From NCBI RefSeq assembly GCF_014486675.1, contig NZ_JACTAC010000031.1, positions 1-36,020 on the forward strand: DNA of 36,020 bases. The letters run 5' to 3'. The notes beneath the pieces were generated by a model. That model was not told the origin of the DNA. It saw only the letters and a list, made by a program, of their open reading frames with translations, and did not search any database. Shown in pieces: positions 8,894 to 18,436 of the stretch (position 1 is the stretch's first letter; each line of letters starts with the position of its first letter). Both the position numbers and the translations under genes were made by a program. This DNA comes from Flavobacterium macrobrachii (lineage in GTDB: Bacteria > Bacteroidota > Bacteroidia > Flavobacteriales > Flavobacteriaceae).

Positions 8894-10149
8894 TGAATTT
8901 CAAACTCATTCTAAATATTGCCATCCACTTGCTTCGAGCTCGTTTAAAACAATCTATTGTAGCTGCTGTAGGCGTAACTTTTGGAATTGCTATGTTTATA
9001 GCTTTGGTCAGTTTTATGAATGGATTAAACGATTTGCTCGACGGATTAATGCTCAATCGAACGCCACATGTTCGTTTATATAACGAGATTAAACCGTCTG
9101 AAAATCAGCCTATTTCACTATCAGAAAAGTATAAAAATGATATTCATTTTATTTCCTCAGTGAAACCAAAAGATAGAGGTAAAGCCATCTATAACAGCAA
9201 AGCCATTGTCCATTTTTTAAAACAAGATCAACGCATTATTGATGTAGCCTCTAAAATAACAACACCTGTTTTTTTTAATTCGGGAACCATCGAAATTTCA
9301 GGAGTTATTAGTGGTATTGATGTTACTGCCGAAGAGAAGCTATTCAAAATAAGCGATTATGTTATCGAAGGCAATGTTATTGATTTAGAGCAAAACAACA
9401 GTATCATCATCGGAAAAGGTTTAGCCGATAAAATGCTCTTGGTTAAAGGCGACATCATTAAGATTACTACAGCCAAAGGAAACTTAGCATCACTAAAAAT
9501 TGTGGGTATTTCTCAAATTGGTATTTCTGAAATTGACGATACTAGTAGTTATACCTCGTTAGAAACTGCGCAAAAATTATTAGGCGAAGCCACTAATTAC
9601 ATTACAGATATTCAAATAAAACTATTCGATATATCCACTTCACCATCGGTTGCAAAAGAGTTTCAAGAAAAATTTGATTTGGATGCAATCGATTACCAAA
9701 CGGCCAATTCCCAATTTGAAACTGGAAGTTCTGTAAGAAGTATAATTTCTTATGCCGTTGGAATTGTATTGTTGATTGTAGCTGGTTTTGGAATTTACAA
9801 CATCTTAAATATGATGATTTTTGAAAAAATGGATAGCATTGCCATTCTAAAGGCAACTGGATTTTCGGGTAGCGATGTCAAGTGGATTTTCATATCACTT
9901 TCTATGATAATTGGTTTGACTGGTGGTGTTTTTGGGTTGCTATTCGGATTTGCTTTTACTGTAATTATTGATAACATTCCTTTTAATACCGCATCCTTGC
10001 CCACAATTTCTACTTATCCCATCAATTATGATCCCTTGTTTTATATAATCGGAATTTCTTTTGCCATCATTACAACAGGTATTGCCGGATTTTTTCCAGC
10101 TATGAAAGCCAGCAAAATTGATCCGGTTGAAATCATTAGAGGAAAATGA
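8893..10149 (+). CDS. ABC transporter permease, FtsX/MacB type
   Basis: This 418-residue permease has one N-terminal membrane segment (AAVGVTFGIAMFIALVSFM, about 24-42) and a large periplasmic MacB-PCD-like domain (about 50-280). Three C-terminal segments follow (about 284-309, 329-357, 380-404) and it ends with the PAMKASKIDPVEIIRGK motif typical of the FtsX/LolC/MacB family. Unlike MacB it has no ATPase domain of its own; that is supplied by the next gene. The start overlaps the adaptor stop (TAATG), indicating translational coupling. Such systems act as mechanotransmitters that export lipoproteins, peptides or drugs. Confidence 0.92.
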   Translation: MNFKLILNIAIHLLRARLKQSIVAAVGVTFGIAMFIALVSFMNGLNDLLDGLMLNRTPHVRLYNEIKPSENQPISLSEKYKNDIHFISSVKPKDRGKAIYNSKAIVHFLKQDQRIIDVASKITTPVFFNSGTIEISGVISGIDVTAEEKLFKISDYVIEGNVIDLEQNNSIIIGKGLADKMLLVKGDIIKITTAKGNLASLKIVGISQIGISEIDDTSSYTSLETAQKLLGEATNYITDIQIKLFDISTSPSVAKEFQEKFDLDAIDYQTANSQFETGSSVRSIISYAVGIVLLIVAGFGIYNILNMMIFEKMDSIAILKATGFSGSDVKWIFISLSMIIGLTGGVFGLLFGFAFTVIIDNIPFNTASLPTISTYPINYDPLFYIIGISFAIITTGIAGFFPAMKASKIDPVEIIRGK

Positions 10150-10177
10150 AAACTAGCCAAATTTTATAAAAGCAAAC

Positions 10178-10852
10178 ATGAGCAACATCGTTTTAGAAAC
10201 CAAAAAGTTAACCAAATACTTTTACGACCCAATACAATTTCAAGTATTGAAGGCAATCGATATGAGTATCAATCATGGCGAATTTGTTTCTATAGTTGGA
10301 AAATCGGGTTGTGGGAAATCAACGTTGCTGTATTTACTCTCTACGATGGATACCGATTATGAAGGGCAATTGTATATCCACGACGAATTGATAACTGGAA
10401 AACCCGACAAAGAATTGGCGCAAATTAGGAATGAAAAAATAGGGTTTGTATTTCAGTTTCATTACTTGTTAGCGGAATATAGTGTCTTGAAAAACGTCAT
10501 GTTACCCGGAATGAAACTCGGAAAACTATCGGAAAAAGAAATCGAGCATAACGCTATGGAACATCTACGAACGTTAGATATGGAAGACCAAGCTTTGAAA
10601 ATGCCCAATCAACTAAGTGGTGGACAAAAGCAACGTGTAGCCATTGCCAGAGCGTTAATCAACAATCCTTTAATCATCATGGGTGATGAGCCAACAGGAA
10701 ATTTAGATAAGAAAAACAGCGATTTGGTTTTTGACATCTTCAATAAATTAACCGAAGAAAACAAACAAACACTTCTAATTGTTACCCACGATACTGATTT
10801 TGCCCAACGAACCCAACGAACCATCACGATGGAAGATGGCAAAATTATTTAA
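10178..10852 (+). CDS. ABC transporter ATPase, LolD/MacB type
   Basis: The 224-residue ATPase has Walker A GKSGCGKST (41-49), Q-loop VFQFHYLL (about 91-98), signature LSGGQ (146-150), Walker B LIIMGDEPTGNLD (165-177) and the H-loop histidine in VTHD. The sequence GNLDKKNSD after Walker B and the small size place it with LolD/MacB/FtsE ATPases. It follows the FtsX-type permease by 28 bases and completes the exporter. Downstream there is no clear terminator before the convergent pentapeptide gene, only a short ACTCCCAACTTCC-like duplication (about 10865-10888). Confidence 0.95.
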   Translation: MSNIVLETKKLTKYFYDPIQFQVLKAIDMSINHGEFVSIVGKSGCGKSTLLYLLSTMDTDYEGQLYIHDELITGKPDKELAQIRNEKIGFVFQFHYLLAEYSVLKNVMLPGMKLGKLSEKEIEHNAMEHLRTLDMEDQALKMPNQLSGGQKQRVAIARALINNPLIIMGDEPTGNLDKKNSDLVFDIFNKLTEENKQTLLIVTHDTDFAQRTQRTITMEDGKII

Positions 10853-10891
10853 TTGTGCAATATACTCCCAACTTCCAACTCCCAACTTCTT

Positions 10892-11464
10892 TCACTTCAC
10901 CACAATATCATATTTCTCCAACAAACCTTTCAATCCATCGGTAGAAAATATCGCTTTTTTGGCTTTGTTTTTCTCCAAATCTAGCGTATAGTCATAACTC
11001 GTGTAGAAATCGGCTTTGTTGAGAATAGTATCGATAAAAACCGTTCTTCTAAGGTTGCAATTGTCAAACAATACTTCGGTTAAATCACTTCCCATAAAGT
11101 CAACGGCTATCATACTGCAATTGATGAACTGCATTTTCTTTAATTTCAAGGCATAAAACTGAGCGTAATCTAGCAAACAGTCTTTAAAGTGAAATTCAAA
11201 AATCACTTGATCGGTCATGGCAAAGTTCACACTAGTAAAATCACATCGATTGAACCAAACGCCACGTAGGGAAACATAATTAATTTTGGTGGCTTTAAAA
11301 TTACAATCAAAGAAATTACAATCCACAAAAGTTACGGTTTGAAACGTACAATCGGTAAAATCACAATAATGAAAAGTACAGTTTTCAAACTCTTTGTATT
11401 TTAAATCCGCATCCAGAAAAAACTCATCTTTATACTCGCGGTCAATTATATAATCTGAAGACAT
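10892..11464 (-). CDS. pentapeptide repeat protein
   Basis: With the ATG at 11462-11464 (MSSDYIIDREY) the protein has 190 residues; the longer frame to 11473 would need a TTG start. Nearly the whole length is built of degenerate A(N/D)LXX-like pentapeptides with phenylalanine or leucine at the centre and frequent Cys-Asn/Asp pairs (FENCTFHYCDFTDCTF, FVDCNFFDCNF, FDNCNLRRTVF). This predicts a right-handed quadrilateral beta-helix. Some such proteins mimic DNA and protect gyrase (Qnr, MfpA), but most have no known role and nothing here proves gyrase binding. It is 45 bases downstream of hsdM on the same strand, so it may be the last gene of the restriction locus, where a DNA mimic would be of interest. 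Confidence 0.85.
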   Translation of the reverse strand: MSSDYIIDREYKDEFFLDADLKYKEFENCTFHYCDFTDCTFQTVTFVDCNFFDCNFKATKINYVSLRGVWFNRCDFTSVNFAMTDQVIFEFHFKDCLLDYAQFYALKLKKMQFINCSMIAVDFMGSDLTEVLFDNCNLRRTVFIDTILNKADFYTSYDYTLDLEKNKAKKAIFSTDGLKGLLEKYDIVVK

Positions 11465-11509
11465 AGGTATCAATTTGTTGGTAAAACTAAGAATAAAATA
11501 GCACTTCCA

Positions 11510-13009
11510 TCAACCTTTTAAACTACTAATTATAGCTCTAAAACTTTCTAGTCCAGCTTCAATATTTTCAACAATATCCAAAGCCAATTCATCAGGATCG
11601 GGTAGGTTGTCTAAATCCGCTAATGATTTATCTTTTAGCCAAGTGATGTCCAAACTGGTTTTATCTCTTGCTATGATTTCATCATAAGTAAACTTTCTCC
11701 ATCGACCTTCAGGATTGCTTTCAGCGTTATAAGTTTCTTTTCTTTTATGTCTGTTTTCCGAATTATATAAGTTGATAAAATCACGCAAGTCTTCCAGCTT
11801 TAATGGATTTTTTTTCAACGTATGATGAATGTTGGTTCTGTAGTCATATACCCAAACTTCTTTTGTCCATGGTTCTTTACTTGCAGGTTTACCGTCAAAG
11901 AACAACACATTGGCTTTTACACCATTAGCATAGAAAATACCTGTGGGTAAACGCAAAATAGTATGCAAATCAGTAGTTTCTAATAACTTTTTACGAACGG
12001 TTTCCCCAACGCCACCTTCAAACAAAACATTATCAGGCAATACTACAGCAGCTTGTCCTGTGGTTTTTAGCATGGTGCGAATATGCTGCACAAAGTTCAG
12101 CTGCTTATTGCTAGTCGTTACCCAAAAGTCTTGACGGTTATAGGTCAAATCTTCTTTTTCTTGTTCGCCTGCTTCATTGGTAAACGTCATGCTACTTTTT
12201 TTACCAAACGGTGGATTCGCTAGTATATAATCATAACGTGTACCCGAGTCAGTAATCAACGAATCATTAGGCGAAATAAAATTATCAGAATCAATATCAC
12301 CAATGTTGTGCAGGAACAAATTCATCAATGCTAAACGCCTTGTACTAGCTACAATTTCATTTCCAAAAAAGGTATTGTACTTTAAAAAATGTCTGGCTTC
12401 TTTGTCTAGCTCTTTTTCTCTATGTTCAACTATCCAATCGTATGCTGCCAAAAAGAAGCCACCTGTTCCACAAGCTGGATCAGCAATGGTTTTCATGGGT
12501 TCAGGGCGCAAACATTCTACCATCGCTTTGATTAATGGGCGAGGAGTGAAGTACTGCCCGGCACCACTTTTAGTATCTTCGGCGTTTTTCTCTAAAATTC
12601 CTTCATAGATGTCGCCTTTGTCTTTTACCCCCATCAATATCCAGTTTTCGGCATTGATGAGTGCAATCAGTTTATACAACTTGGCTGGGTCTTGTATTTT
12701 GTTTTGACTTTTTACAAATATTTGACCCAAGATACCTTTTTCTTTGGCTAACTCACGCAACATGGTGTTGTAATGGGTTTCCAACTCACTACCACTTTTA
12801 CTCGTTAACGTTTCCCAAGCAAACTCGCTAGGAATAGGTATTGTTCTGTTATGTGGCGGTTTGGTGTATTCGTCTGCCATTTTAAGGAACAACAAATACG
12901 TTAGTTGCTCCAAGTAGTCGCCATAACCAACACCATCGTCTCGCAACGTTTGGCAAAACGCCCATACTTTACTGACTATACTCGATGCGTTTGTATTTTC
13001 TTTGCTCAT
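11510..13009 (-). CDS. hsdM: type I restriction-modification methyltransferase subunit
   Basis: The 499-residue protein is a type I N6-adenine methyltransferase. It has an N-terminal HsdM helical domain (SSIVSKVWAFCQTLRDDGVGYGDYLEQLTYLLFLKMADEY region, 9-48), then GAGQYFTPRPLIKAM, SAM-binding motif I DPACGTGG (177-184) and catalytic motif IV NPPF (265-268). With two HsdM and one HsdS it methylates adenine in a bipartite site, protecting host DNA; with HsdR it forms the restriction complex. Only two bases separate its ATG from the stop of the unknown 655-residue gene upstream, so it is probably made from the same message. In most type I loci hsdM directly precedes hsdS; here it follows hsdS, separated from it by two foreign genes. 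Confidence 0.97.
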   Translation of the reverse strand: MSKENTNASSIVSKVWAFCQTLRDDGVGYGDYLEQLTYLLFLKMADEYTKPPHNRTIPIPSEFAWETLTSKSGSELETHYNTMLRELAKEKGILGQIFVKSQNKIQDPAKLYKLIALINAENWILMGVKDKGDIYEGILEKNAEDTKSGAGQYFTPRPLIKAMVECLRPEPMKTIADPACGTGGFFLAAYDWIVEHREKELDKEARHFLKYNTFFGNEIVASTRRLALMNLFLHNIGDIDSDNFISPNDSLITDSGTRYDYILANPPFGKKSSMTFTNEAGEQEKEDLTYNRQDFWVTTSNKQLNFVQHIRTMLKTTGQAAVVLPDNVLFEGGVGETVRKKLLETTDLHTILRLPTGIFYANGVKANVLFFDGKPASKEPWTKEVWVYDYRTNIHHTLKKNPLKLEDLRDFINLYNSENRHKRKETYNAESNPEGRWRKFTYDEIIARDKTSLDITWLKDKSLADLDNLPDPDELALDIVENIEAGLESFRAIISSLKG

Positions 13010-13011
13010 CT

Positions 13012-14979
13012 TTACTCTTGTATTTTGTTTTGTATTAACCCGACTGCATATGCTTCAGGATTAATAATTTCAAATTCATTATAAGAACCAATTTCTAAAT
13101 GAATTCCATTCTTAATTAATACTAATGCTTCTTCTTTTGTTAAATCAATACCATCATCTCTAGTTATCCATTGTTTAGGATTGGAATTATATCTCTTTTC
13201 AGCTTCTTCATCAGTAATAGGATTCACATTAATTTTCAGCTCACTATTATACCAGTCAGGATTTGTTTTATATTTCATTTTAAATGCATTATCAAAATCT
13301 GAAACAATTACTTTATTTAAAATATAGTCACTATGTACAATGTAAACATTTAAGTTTTTATAATTTCCTATAAAGTATTTTGTCAATTCATCTTCATTTC
13401 TTTCTTTGATATCATGTTTACTTATAAAATCTTTGTTATATAAAAAACCATCATTTCTGTAGCTATATTCAGGTGAAACTAGTATTGTTGTTGCATTAAT
13501 TTCTTTTTCTTCTAAATATTGTAAGCAATTATTAATTGAGTCTATAAGATTAACATTTTCTATGTAGTCTTTTTTATTTGTAATTACTTCATCTAAAAAT
13601 TCATCGTCTATCCATCTTGAAGTTTGCCCTCCTATTTCGCCAACATTATATATTTGTTGAAAATTTTCCCCATCAATGAACATTTTCTTTGCTTTATGGA
13701 AGAATGTTTTTTGTCCAATAAATTTAACGTCAGAATCAATTAATTCTATATTTTTTTCCTTTAAAAATAATTTTCTAATAGTTGAGAAATTATTCCAGGA
13801 TTCCCAAATTAAGTTTTTGAATTCTTCAATTTTTTGGGCACTCAATTCTTCATTTGCAATTGAAATATCTTTAGCATTAATACTTTCACGTTTTAAATTT
13901 TTTAATGAGTTTAAAATATTATCAATTTTTCTCTCCAAATGTTCTATTTCATTGACCTTTAAAATTGGTTTCCAAAAATCATAGTGTTTTATTATTGATT
14001 GAGCATCTTCTTTAATTGTATCATAAAAGAAATTGATTTCAGACATTTCCTTTAAGCTCAAAAATTGGCTATTCAAATATGGATTTTCAGATTTGAGTAG
14101 ATCAATTAGAAAACCAAATGTTAACCAATATCTTGGATTTGGGGGACTATAAACTCTACCATTAGGTCTTTCTTTATAATCCCACGAACCCCATTCAAAA
14201 TAATCATACTTTGGATGATTGCGTAAATAAATTATATCTTTCAACATCTCTTGAAAGTCAGAATGAATTCTTAACCCTTCTAAATATTTAATTGTAGTAT
14301 CTAAATCATTTTTTTTTACGGCATAAAGATATAATGACCAATACCTCAATCCAATAATAACATGTCTTTTGTATTCATCAAAATATTTGACTTCATTATA
14401 GAGTTCCTTTTTTAATTCTAGTTCTTCTGGTGATTCATTTCTAAAGTTGTATCTAATCTCATTCTTTAAATCGTTAAAATTATTATATCGTAATTGGTCA
14501 ATTAAGAAGAATTCATTAATTGCATAATCAAATCTCAATGTATCACCATTACTGATTATTAAATAAAGTAATCTATTAAAACCATTAAAAGCATTATACA
14601 GGAATAGATTATTAATTTTCAAACTTTCATATTTTTTTTCTGCAATATCATTTTCATTATATCTAAGAGAAAAAGTAATTATTTCTTTTAGCTCTAGGGC
14701 AGCATATTCAGTTGCATGTTTATGTAACTTTTGAAATTTGAAATTCTCTTTGATCTTTTGAAATGTTATAAAATAATATGATGCAGGAAAAATTATGTAC
14801 TTTTTGAAGTGTTCAATCGAATTATTATTAATACTCAAATAAAGTACATTAACTACAAATTTATTTAACACATTGAAGGTTTCAATGTTATCATTTTCAA
14901 TTGATTTTTCAATTGATTTCCATATTGTTGATTCGATGCCTTTAGTGATGTCATCGTTTGAGTGATTAAATAAATTCAT
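13012..14979 (-). CDS. unknown 655-residue protein within the type I RM locus
   Basis: I do not recognise this protein. It has no signal peptide or membrane segment. Residues 1-420 are mainly helical, with many Lys, Asn, Glu and Tyr. The last 220 or so look alpha/beta, with probable strands INATTILVSPEYS and LNVYIVHSDYILNKVIVSDF. No nuclease, ATPase or protease motif is evident. It overlaps the stop of the upstream membrane protein by four bases (ATGA), so the two are coupled and likely act together, and it ends two bases before hsdM. A 60-base sample inside it (13741-13800) is about 18% GC against about 43% in hsdM (12421-12480), which suggests a separate origin. A defence or regulatory partner of the RM system is the natural guess, but only from location. 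Confidence 0.85.
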   Translation of the reverse strand: MNLFNHSNDDITKGIESTIWKSIEKSIENDNIETFNVLNKFVVNVLYLSINNNSIEHFKKYIIFPASYYFITFQKIKENFKFQKLHKHATEYAALELKEIITFSLRYNENDIAEKKYESLKINNLFLYNAFNGFNRLLYLIISNGDTLRFDYAINEFFLIDQLRYNNFNDLKNEIRYNFRNESPEELELKKELYNEVKYFDEYKRHVIIGLRYWSLYLYAVKKNDLDTTIKYLEGLRIHSDFQEMLKDIIYLRNHPKYDYFEWGSWDYKERPNGRVYSPPNPRYWLTFGFLIDLLKSENPYLNSQFLSLKEMSEINFFYDTIKEDAQSIIKHYDFWKPILKVNEIEHLERKIDNILNSLKNLKRESINAKDISIANEELSAQKIEEFKNLIWESWNNFSTIRKLFLKEKNIELIDSDVKFIGQKTFFHKAKKMFIDGENFQQIYNVGEIGGQTSRWIDDEFLDEVITNKKDYIENVNLIDSINNCLQYLEEKEINATTILVSPEYSYRNDGFLYNKDFISKHDIKERNEDELTKYFIGNYKNLNVYIVHSDYILNKVIVSDFDNAFKMKYKTNPDWYNSELKINVNPITDEEAEKRYNSNPKQWITRDDGIDLTKEEALVLIKNGIHLEIGSYNEFEIINPEAYAVGLIQNKIQE

Positions 14980-16100
14980 CTTTGATTAATCATTTGCAGT
15001 TTATATAATTCAATATACGCATCTAATGGTTCTTCTAAATTTCTATACTTATTTTCTTCAGCTAATTGAATGATTTTTTGGTCAAACTCATTTCTGTAAA
15101 TATTTTCAATGGTTTGGCTTTTTTCAATTTTTTTTAACCTCAAACATTTCCTTAAAATAAATTTTTCGAATTTTGAATTGTCAATTGATTCCATCCATAA
15201 AATATCATTATCAATGTAGTTTATTTGCTCATCAAGCCTAAGATTTTTATAATAAATTCTATTATCTCTTTTCCTTTTTTTATACCAAATGAATATTCTA
15301 AGAAATAATAAGTTGACATCTGTTAAAGTTTTGTATTTAAGTTCTTCCTCATCTACATCAACTATTCTGGCTTTCATTTTTTTTCCCAATAAATCATCTA
15401 TAGTGAAAATAAAATTGTATTCTTCAGTACCATACCTTTCTATGAACTTTTTATAAACATCATTGCTATATTTTTTAATTAAGGATTGTCTTAAGATTTT
15501 TTTTCCTTCGTTTAAAAGTTCTTTTGATAACATTTTTGAAATTTCTTTTTCACTAGTGAAATGAATTATTTTCCTAAATAAATAGCCTATAATAAAAAGG
15601 ATTAATAGGCATAAATATGTACCCCCTAAAACTAATCTTGTGTATTCAAATTCAGGAATGGAATCCCTTAGTGTAGATGCTATGATAAATACGAAAATTG
15701 TAGATAGGGTAAGGTAAATAGTTAAATATAACAACGATTTTTTAAACAATAATTTATAAGTGATTGGGGATTTAACTGCTAAATTGTTTATTAAAAAACC
15801 AACAACTACTAATGAAATGCTTATTATGGTTGCTAGGTTAGTTGTTCTTTGGTCAACAATAGTTTTAACAGTTGATATGTCAATTTTAAGAACATTTAAT
15901 GTCTCAAAATTAATATATGTAGGAAGCCAGAAACAAAATATAACAAACATAAAAACCCATGCCCAATTATTCCTGTTTGAAATAAAATCATGGCAATTAT
16001 TGATTAAATCAATATGTATAGGATTATATAAACTTTTGTTGAACCTTTTAATTTCTTTTTTCGCCCTGTGTCTTAACCAAATATTATTACTTCTTAGCAT
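14976..16100 (-). CDS. unknown four-helix membrane protein within the type I RM locus
   Basis: The 374-residue product (ATG at 16098-16100, MLRSNNIWLRHRAKKE) is not recognised. It has a basic N-terminus and four probable membrane segments (about 46-63, 88-107, 121-142, 155-176). A charged, presumably cytoplasmic region of about 200 residues follows. A frame extension to a GTG at 16130 would overlap hsdS; the ATG 13 bases after the hsdS stop is more likely. The last codon overlaps the start of the 655-residue gene (ATGA). A membrane protein coupled to a soluble protein is a layout seen in several anti-phage systems where the membrane part is an effector, but no effector family can be named here. 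Its base composition is AT-rich like its partner. Confidence 0.82.
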   Translation of the reverse strand: MLRSNNIWLRHRAKKEIKRFNKSLYNPIHIDLINNCHDFISNRNNWAWVFMFVIFCFWLPTYINFETLNVLKIDISTVKTIVDQRTTNLATIISISLVVVGFLINNLAVKSPITYKLLFKKSLLYLTIYLTLSTIFVFIIASTLRDSIPEFEYTRLVLGGTYLCLLILFIIGYLFRKIIHFTSEKEISKMLSKELLNEGKKILRQSLIKKYSNDVYKKFIERYGTEEYNFIFTIDDLLGKKMKARIVDVDEEELKYKTLTDVNLLFLRIFIWYKKRKRDNRIYYKNLRLDEQINYIDNDILWMESIDNSKFEKFILRKCLRLKKIEKSQTIENIYRNEFDQKIIQLAEENKYRNLEEPLDAYIELYKLQMINQR

Positions 16101-16113
16101 AATTACTTTCTTT

Positions 16114-17304
16114 TTAAACCAACTCCCCACTAAAAGCCTTTTTCAATATACTCTGTCTCAATGCTTCGGCTTGTTGCAAGCTTTGGGCAATACTTTCCTC
16201 CATTTTATCTGCCACACTCAAACGGCTTTCGATTTCTTGAACTATGCGGTGTTGTTCTTCGAGTTGAGCTATTGGAATTAATAAATTTTTTAAAATTGTT
16301 TGACTAATATTTGGTTGAGCACCTCCAATTCCTTGTTCAACTAATTTTGATTTATTAAATGCTAAAAAATAATATAAGTAGTACGAACTTATATTTTTAT
16401 TCTCATATATTCCACAAATTGCTTGATTGGTTGCCGCATCAACACCTAAAAAAGCTAGCTTTCCTATAGTGGCTCCATATAATGCAATTAGTAAAGTTCC
16501 TTTTGGAAATTTTTTTGCGCTTGAATTTTTTATGGCCTCCTCCGTAATTTTTTCTTCTGTATTATAAATGATTCCTTTATTTAATTCACCTGATTTTACC
16601 CATGGAATTACTCCGTTATAATAATTTAGATTTCTTCTACTTGGAGTTCCTCCACTTGTAGTAAAACAAACCTCACCCAATGTCTTTATTTCCCAACCCT
16701 TTGGTAACTCACCCTCTTTTACATTTTCATTAGTCAACTTCCCTTCAAAAGCCCATTTCAATACACTTTGGCGGTAGGTTTTGAGTTGCTGTTGTGCGCT
16801 TTTTAAATCTTCTATGCCTTTGTCTAACTCGCTAAAGAGTTCTTCTATTTTGGAAACTATGGCTTGTTGGGTTTTTGGATTAGGGAATGGAATAAGAGTT
16901 TCTCTTATTGTCTCTCCTGAAATAGCTCTAAAAGTTGTACCTGTTCCCTTACTGTCAAGTTCATGCTGAATGCTTCTTAAAAAATAAAAGCCATATTTAT
17001 AATTTTCAAATCTTATTGCTGCTAGTCCTCTTCCGATGCAGCATTGTTGATTAGCAATATTTGTTGTGCCAACAGGAGCTCTTACAGATAACAAAATATC
17101 AAGTGGCTCAGCAATTTTTGTTGGTTTTGAACAATATTTTTTTACTACAGGATATAAATCTGTGAATTCGGCTTTACCTTGAAAAAAAGGCATTCCTTTA
17201 GCATTTTCATTATAAGTATCACTTGGTGGTGATTGCCCCATAATGATTTTACTAACTTCATTAAGTTTTTTTATTTGCCAGTCCTTTGGTAATTTATTTT
17301 CCAT
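16114..17304 (-). CDS. hsdS: type I restriction-modification specificity subunit
   Basis: The 396-residue protein has the duplicated HsdS plan. Target-recognition domain 1 starts at LPKDWQIKKLNEVSKIIMGQSPPS, and a conserved coiled-coil spacer follows (QAIVSKIEELFSELDKGIEDLKSAQQQLKTYRQSVLKWAFEG, about 143-184). Target-recognition domain 2 starts at LPKGWEIKTLGEVCFTTSGGTPS, and a terminal coiled coil ends with ALRQSILKKAFSGELV. Each domain reads one half of a bipartite site; the site cannot be read from the sequence. Its ATG overlaps the stop of the antitoxin-peptidase gene (TAATG). The recognition domains are AT-rich, as is common for exchanged TRDs. I saw no inverted second hsdS copy for phase switching. 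Confidence 0.96.
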   Translation of the reverse strand: MENKLPKDWQIKKLNEVSKIIMGQSPPSDTYNENAKGMPFFQGKAEFTDLYPVVKKYCSKPTKIAEPLDILLSVRAPVGTTNIANQQCCIGRGLAAIRFENYKYGFYFLRSIQHELDSKGTGTTFRAISGETIRETLIPFPNPKTQQAIVSKIEELFSELDKGIEDLKSAQQQLKTYRQSVLKWAFEGKLTNENVKEGELPKGWEIKTLGEVCFTTSGGTPSRRNLNYYNGVIPWVKSGELNKGIIYNTEEKITEEAIKNSSAKKFPKGTLLIALYGATIGKLAFLGVDAATNQAICGIYENKNISSYYLYYFLAFNKSKLVEQGIGGAQPNISQTILKNLLIPIAQLEEQHRIVQEIESRLSVADKMEESIAQSLQQAEALRQSILKKAFSGELV

Positions 17305-18419
17305 TATTTTACCAAATATTTAGTATCAATTAAATCCAAGACTTCTTCATTGTACAATCGTTGATTTGCATAAGATAAAGTTTTATCAAACATTAATTTT
17401 CCAATAATCAAAGCTGGATGTATGGCTAAATGTTTAGCGCAGTTTTCTATATCTGTTGTAGAAAGATAATTTATTTTTGTTTTTAAATATGTTATAATTT
17501 CTTGGTGTTTTAGTTTTTCAGCCGCTAGTTGGTTCGCTTCGGTTTCTAAATCATTAACTTCTTCTTCTCTAAAATTATCAAGAAAAAAAGTATTCTTTTC
17601 GTCAAGATGTTTTAAAATATGCGCTATTTCGTGTGCAATGGTAAACCAAAAATTGTCAATGCGTTTGTATCTAGCTGTATATACAATTACTGGGTTGTTT
17701 TGGTAATAAAAAGCCGCGCCATCTAAATAGGTTTTTTGCAAATGAGGCAACACAAAAAAGATAACTCCTAATTGGTTTAGCTTTTCTAAAAATTGGTTAA
17801 TACCGTTTTCTTTCACGGTATAATTATGTAAATCATTATAGAGTTCTTCCAATCCTTTTTTATCAAACTTTGGAACAGTATATCCACTAGCCACTATCAT
17901 TGCTTTATGATACCAGGTATAGGTATAAGAAGCCTTGTATTGATTAAAACTTTCTGATTTTCTTGCTAGAAGTGGCGTGATTTGTTTGTCCCATTCATCA
18001 AAGTCTAATTTTTTAGTATTCCAAAAATCCAAAAGGCTATCGTAAAGTTCATAAACATTTGCGAAAGCTGGGATCCAATTTTTAGCAATCATGTCTCTAA
18101 TGGGCATTCGCTCATAAAGATTGGCTTTTAGTTCAGCTTGTTTTTCTTTTTCCGAAGGAACAGAATCTAACCAAAGTCTGTAATTAGCATCTAAATTTAA
18201 CCAATATTGAGGCGAAGTGTCAAAAACTTCAGCTAATACTTTTGCTGTATCCAATGTAATGGTTTGTTTGTCTTTTAGAATTGCGTTAATGTGTTTGATT
18301 GTCATTCCCATAACTTCAGCTAATTCCTCTTGTGTCCAGCTTCTATATTCCATTTGTTCTTTAATGAAATAACCTGGTCCAAATTTAATTGCGGGTCTTA
18401 ATTTTTGGGTAGTTGCCAT
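17304..18419 (-). CDS. HigA-like antitoxin fused to ImmA/IrrE-type metallopeptidase
   Basis: This 371-residue fusion has an N-terminal XRE-type helix-turn-helix of HigA flavour (GYFIKEQMEYRSWTQEELAE to DTSPQYWLNLDANYRLW, residues 17-84). A middle helical region follows, then a zinc-peptidase domain of the ImmA/IrrE (DUF955) type: HEIAH at 263-267 and a probable third ligand in the ETEANQLAAEKL helix (Glu about 292-294). Known relatives bind DNA to repress their own operon and, in ImmA-like proteins, cleave a repressor. It lies 17 bases after the HigB-like toxin gene and its stop overlaps the hsdS start, so toxin, antitoxin and hsdS share a transcript. The peptidase could link stress sensing to release of the toxin; that is inference. 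Confidence 0.9.
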   Translation of the reverse strand: MATTQKLRPAIKFGPGYFIKEQMEYRSWTQEELAEVMGMTIKHINAILKDKQTITLDTAKVLAEVFDTSPQYWLNLDANYRLWLDSVPSEKEKQAELKANLYERMPIRDMIAKNWIPAFANVYELYDSLLDFWNTKKLDFDEWDKQITPLLARKSESFNQYKASYTYTWYHKAMIVASGYTVPKFDKKGLEELYNDLHNYTVKENGINQFLEKLNQLGVIFFVLPHLQKTYLDGAAFYYQNNPVIVYTARYKRIDNFWFTIAHEIAHILKHLDEKNTFFLDNFREEEVNDLETEANQLAAEKLKHQEIITYLKTKINYLSTTDIENCAKHLAIHPALIIGKLMFDKTLSYANQRLYNEEVLDLIDTKYLVK

Positions 18420-18436
18420 AATGAAAGTTTGTTTTT

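Noticed and set aside
10892..11464. Qnr quinolone-resistance protein
   Set aside because: The pentapeptides are degenerate, the protein is shorter than Qnr, and no Qnr-specific region is recognisable.
16114..17304. Phase-variable hsdS shuffling
   Set aside because: No second or truncated hsdS and no inverted recombination sites were seen in the window.
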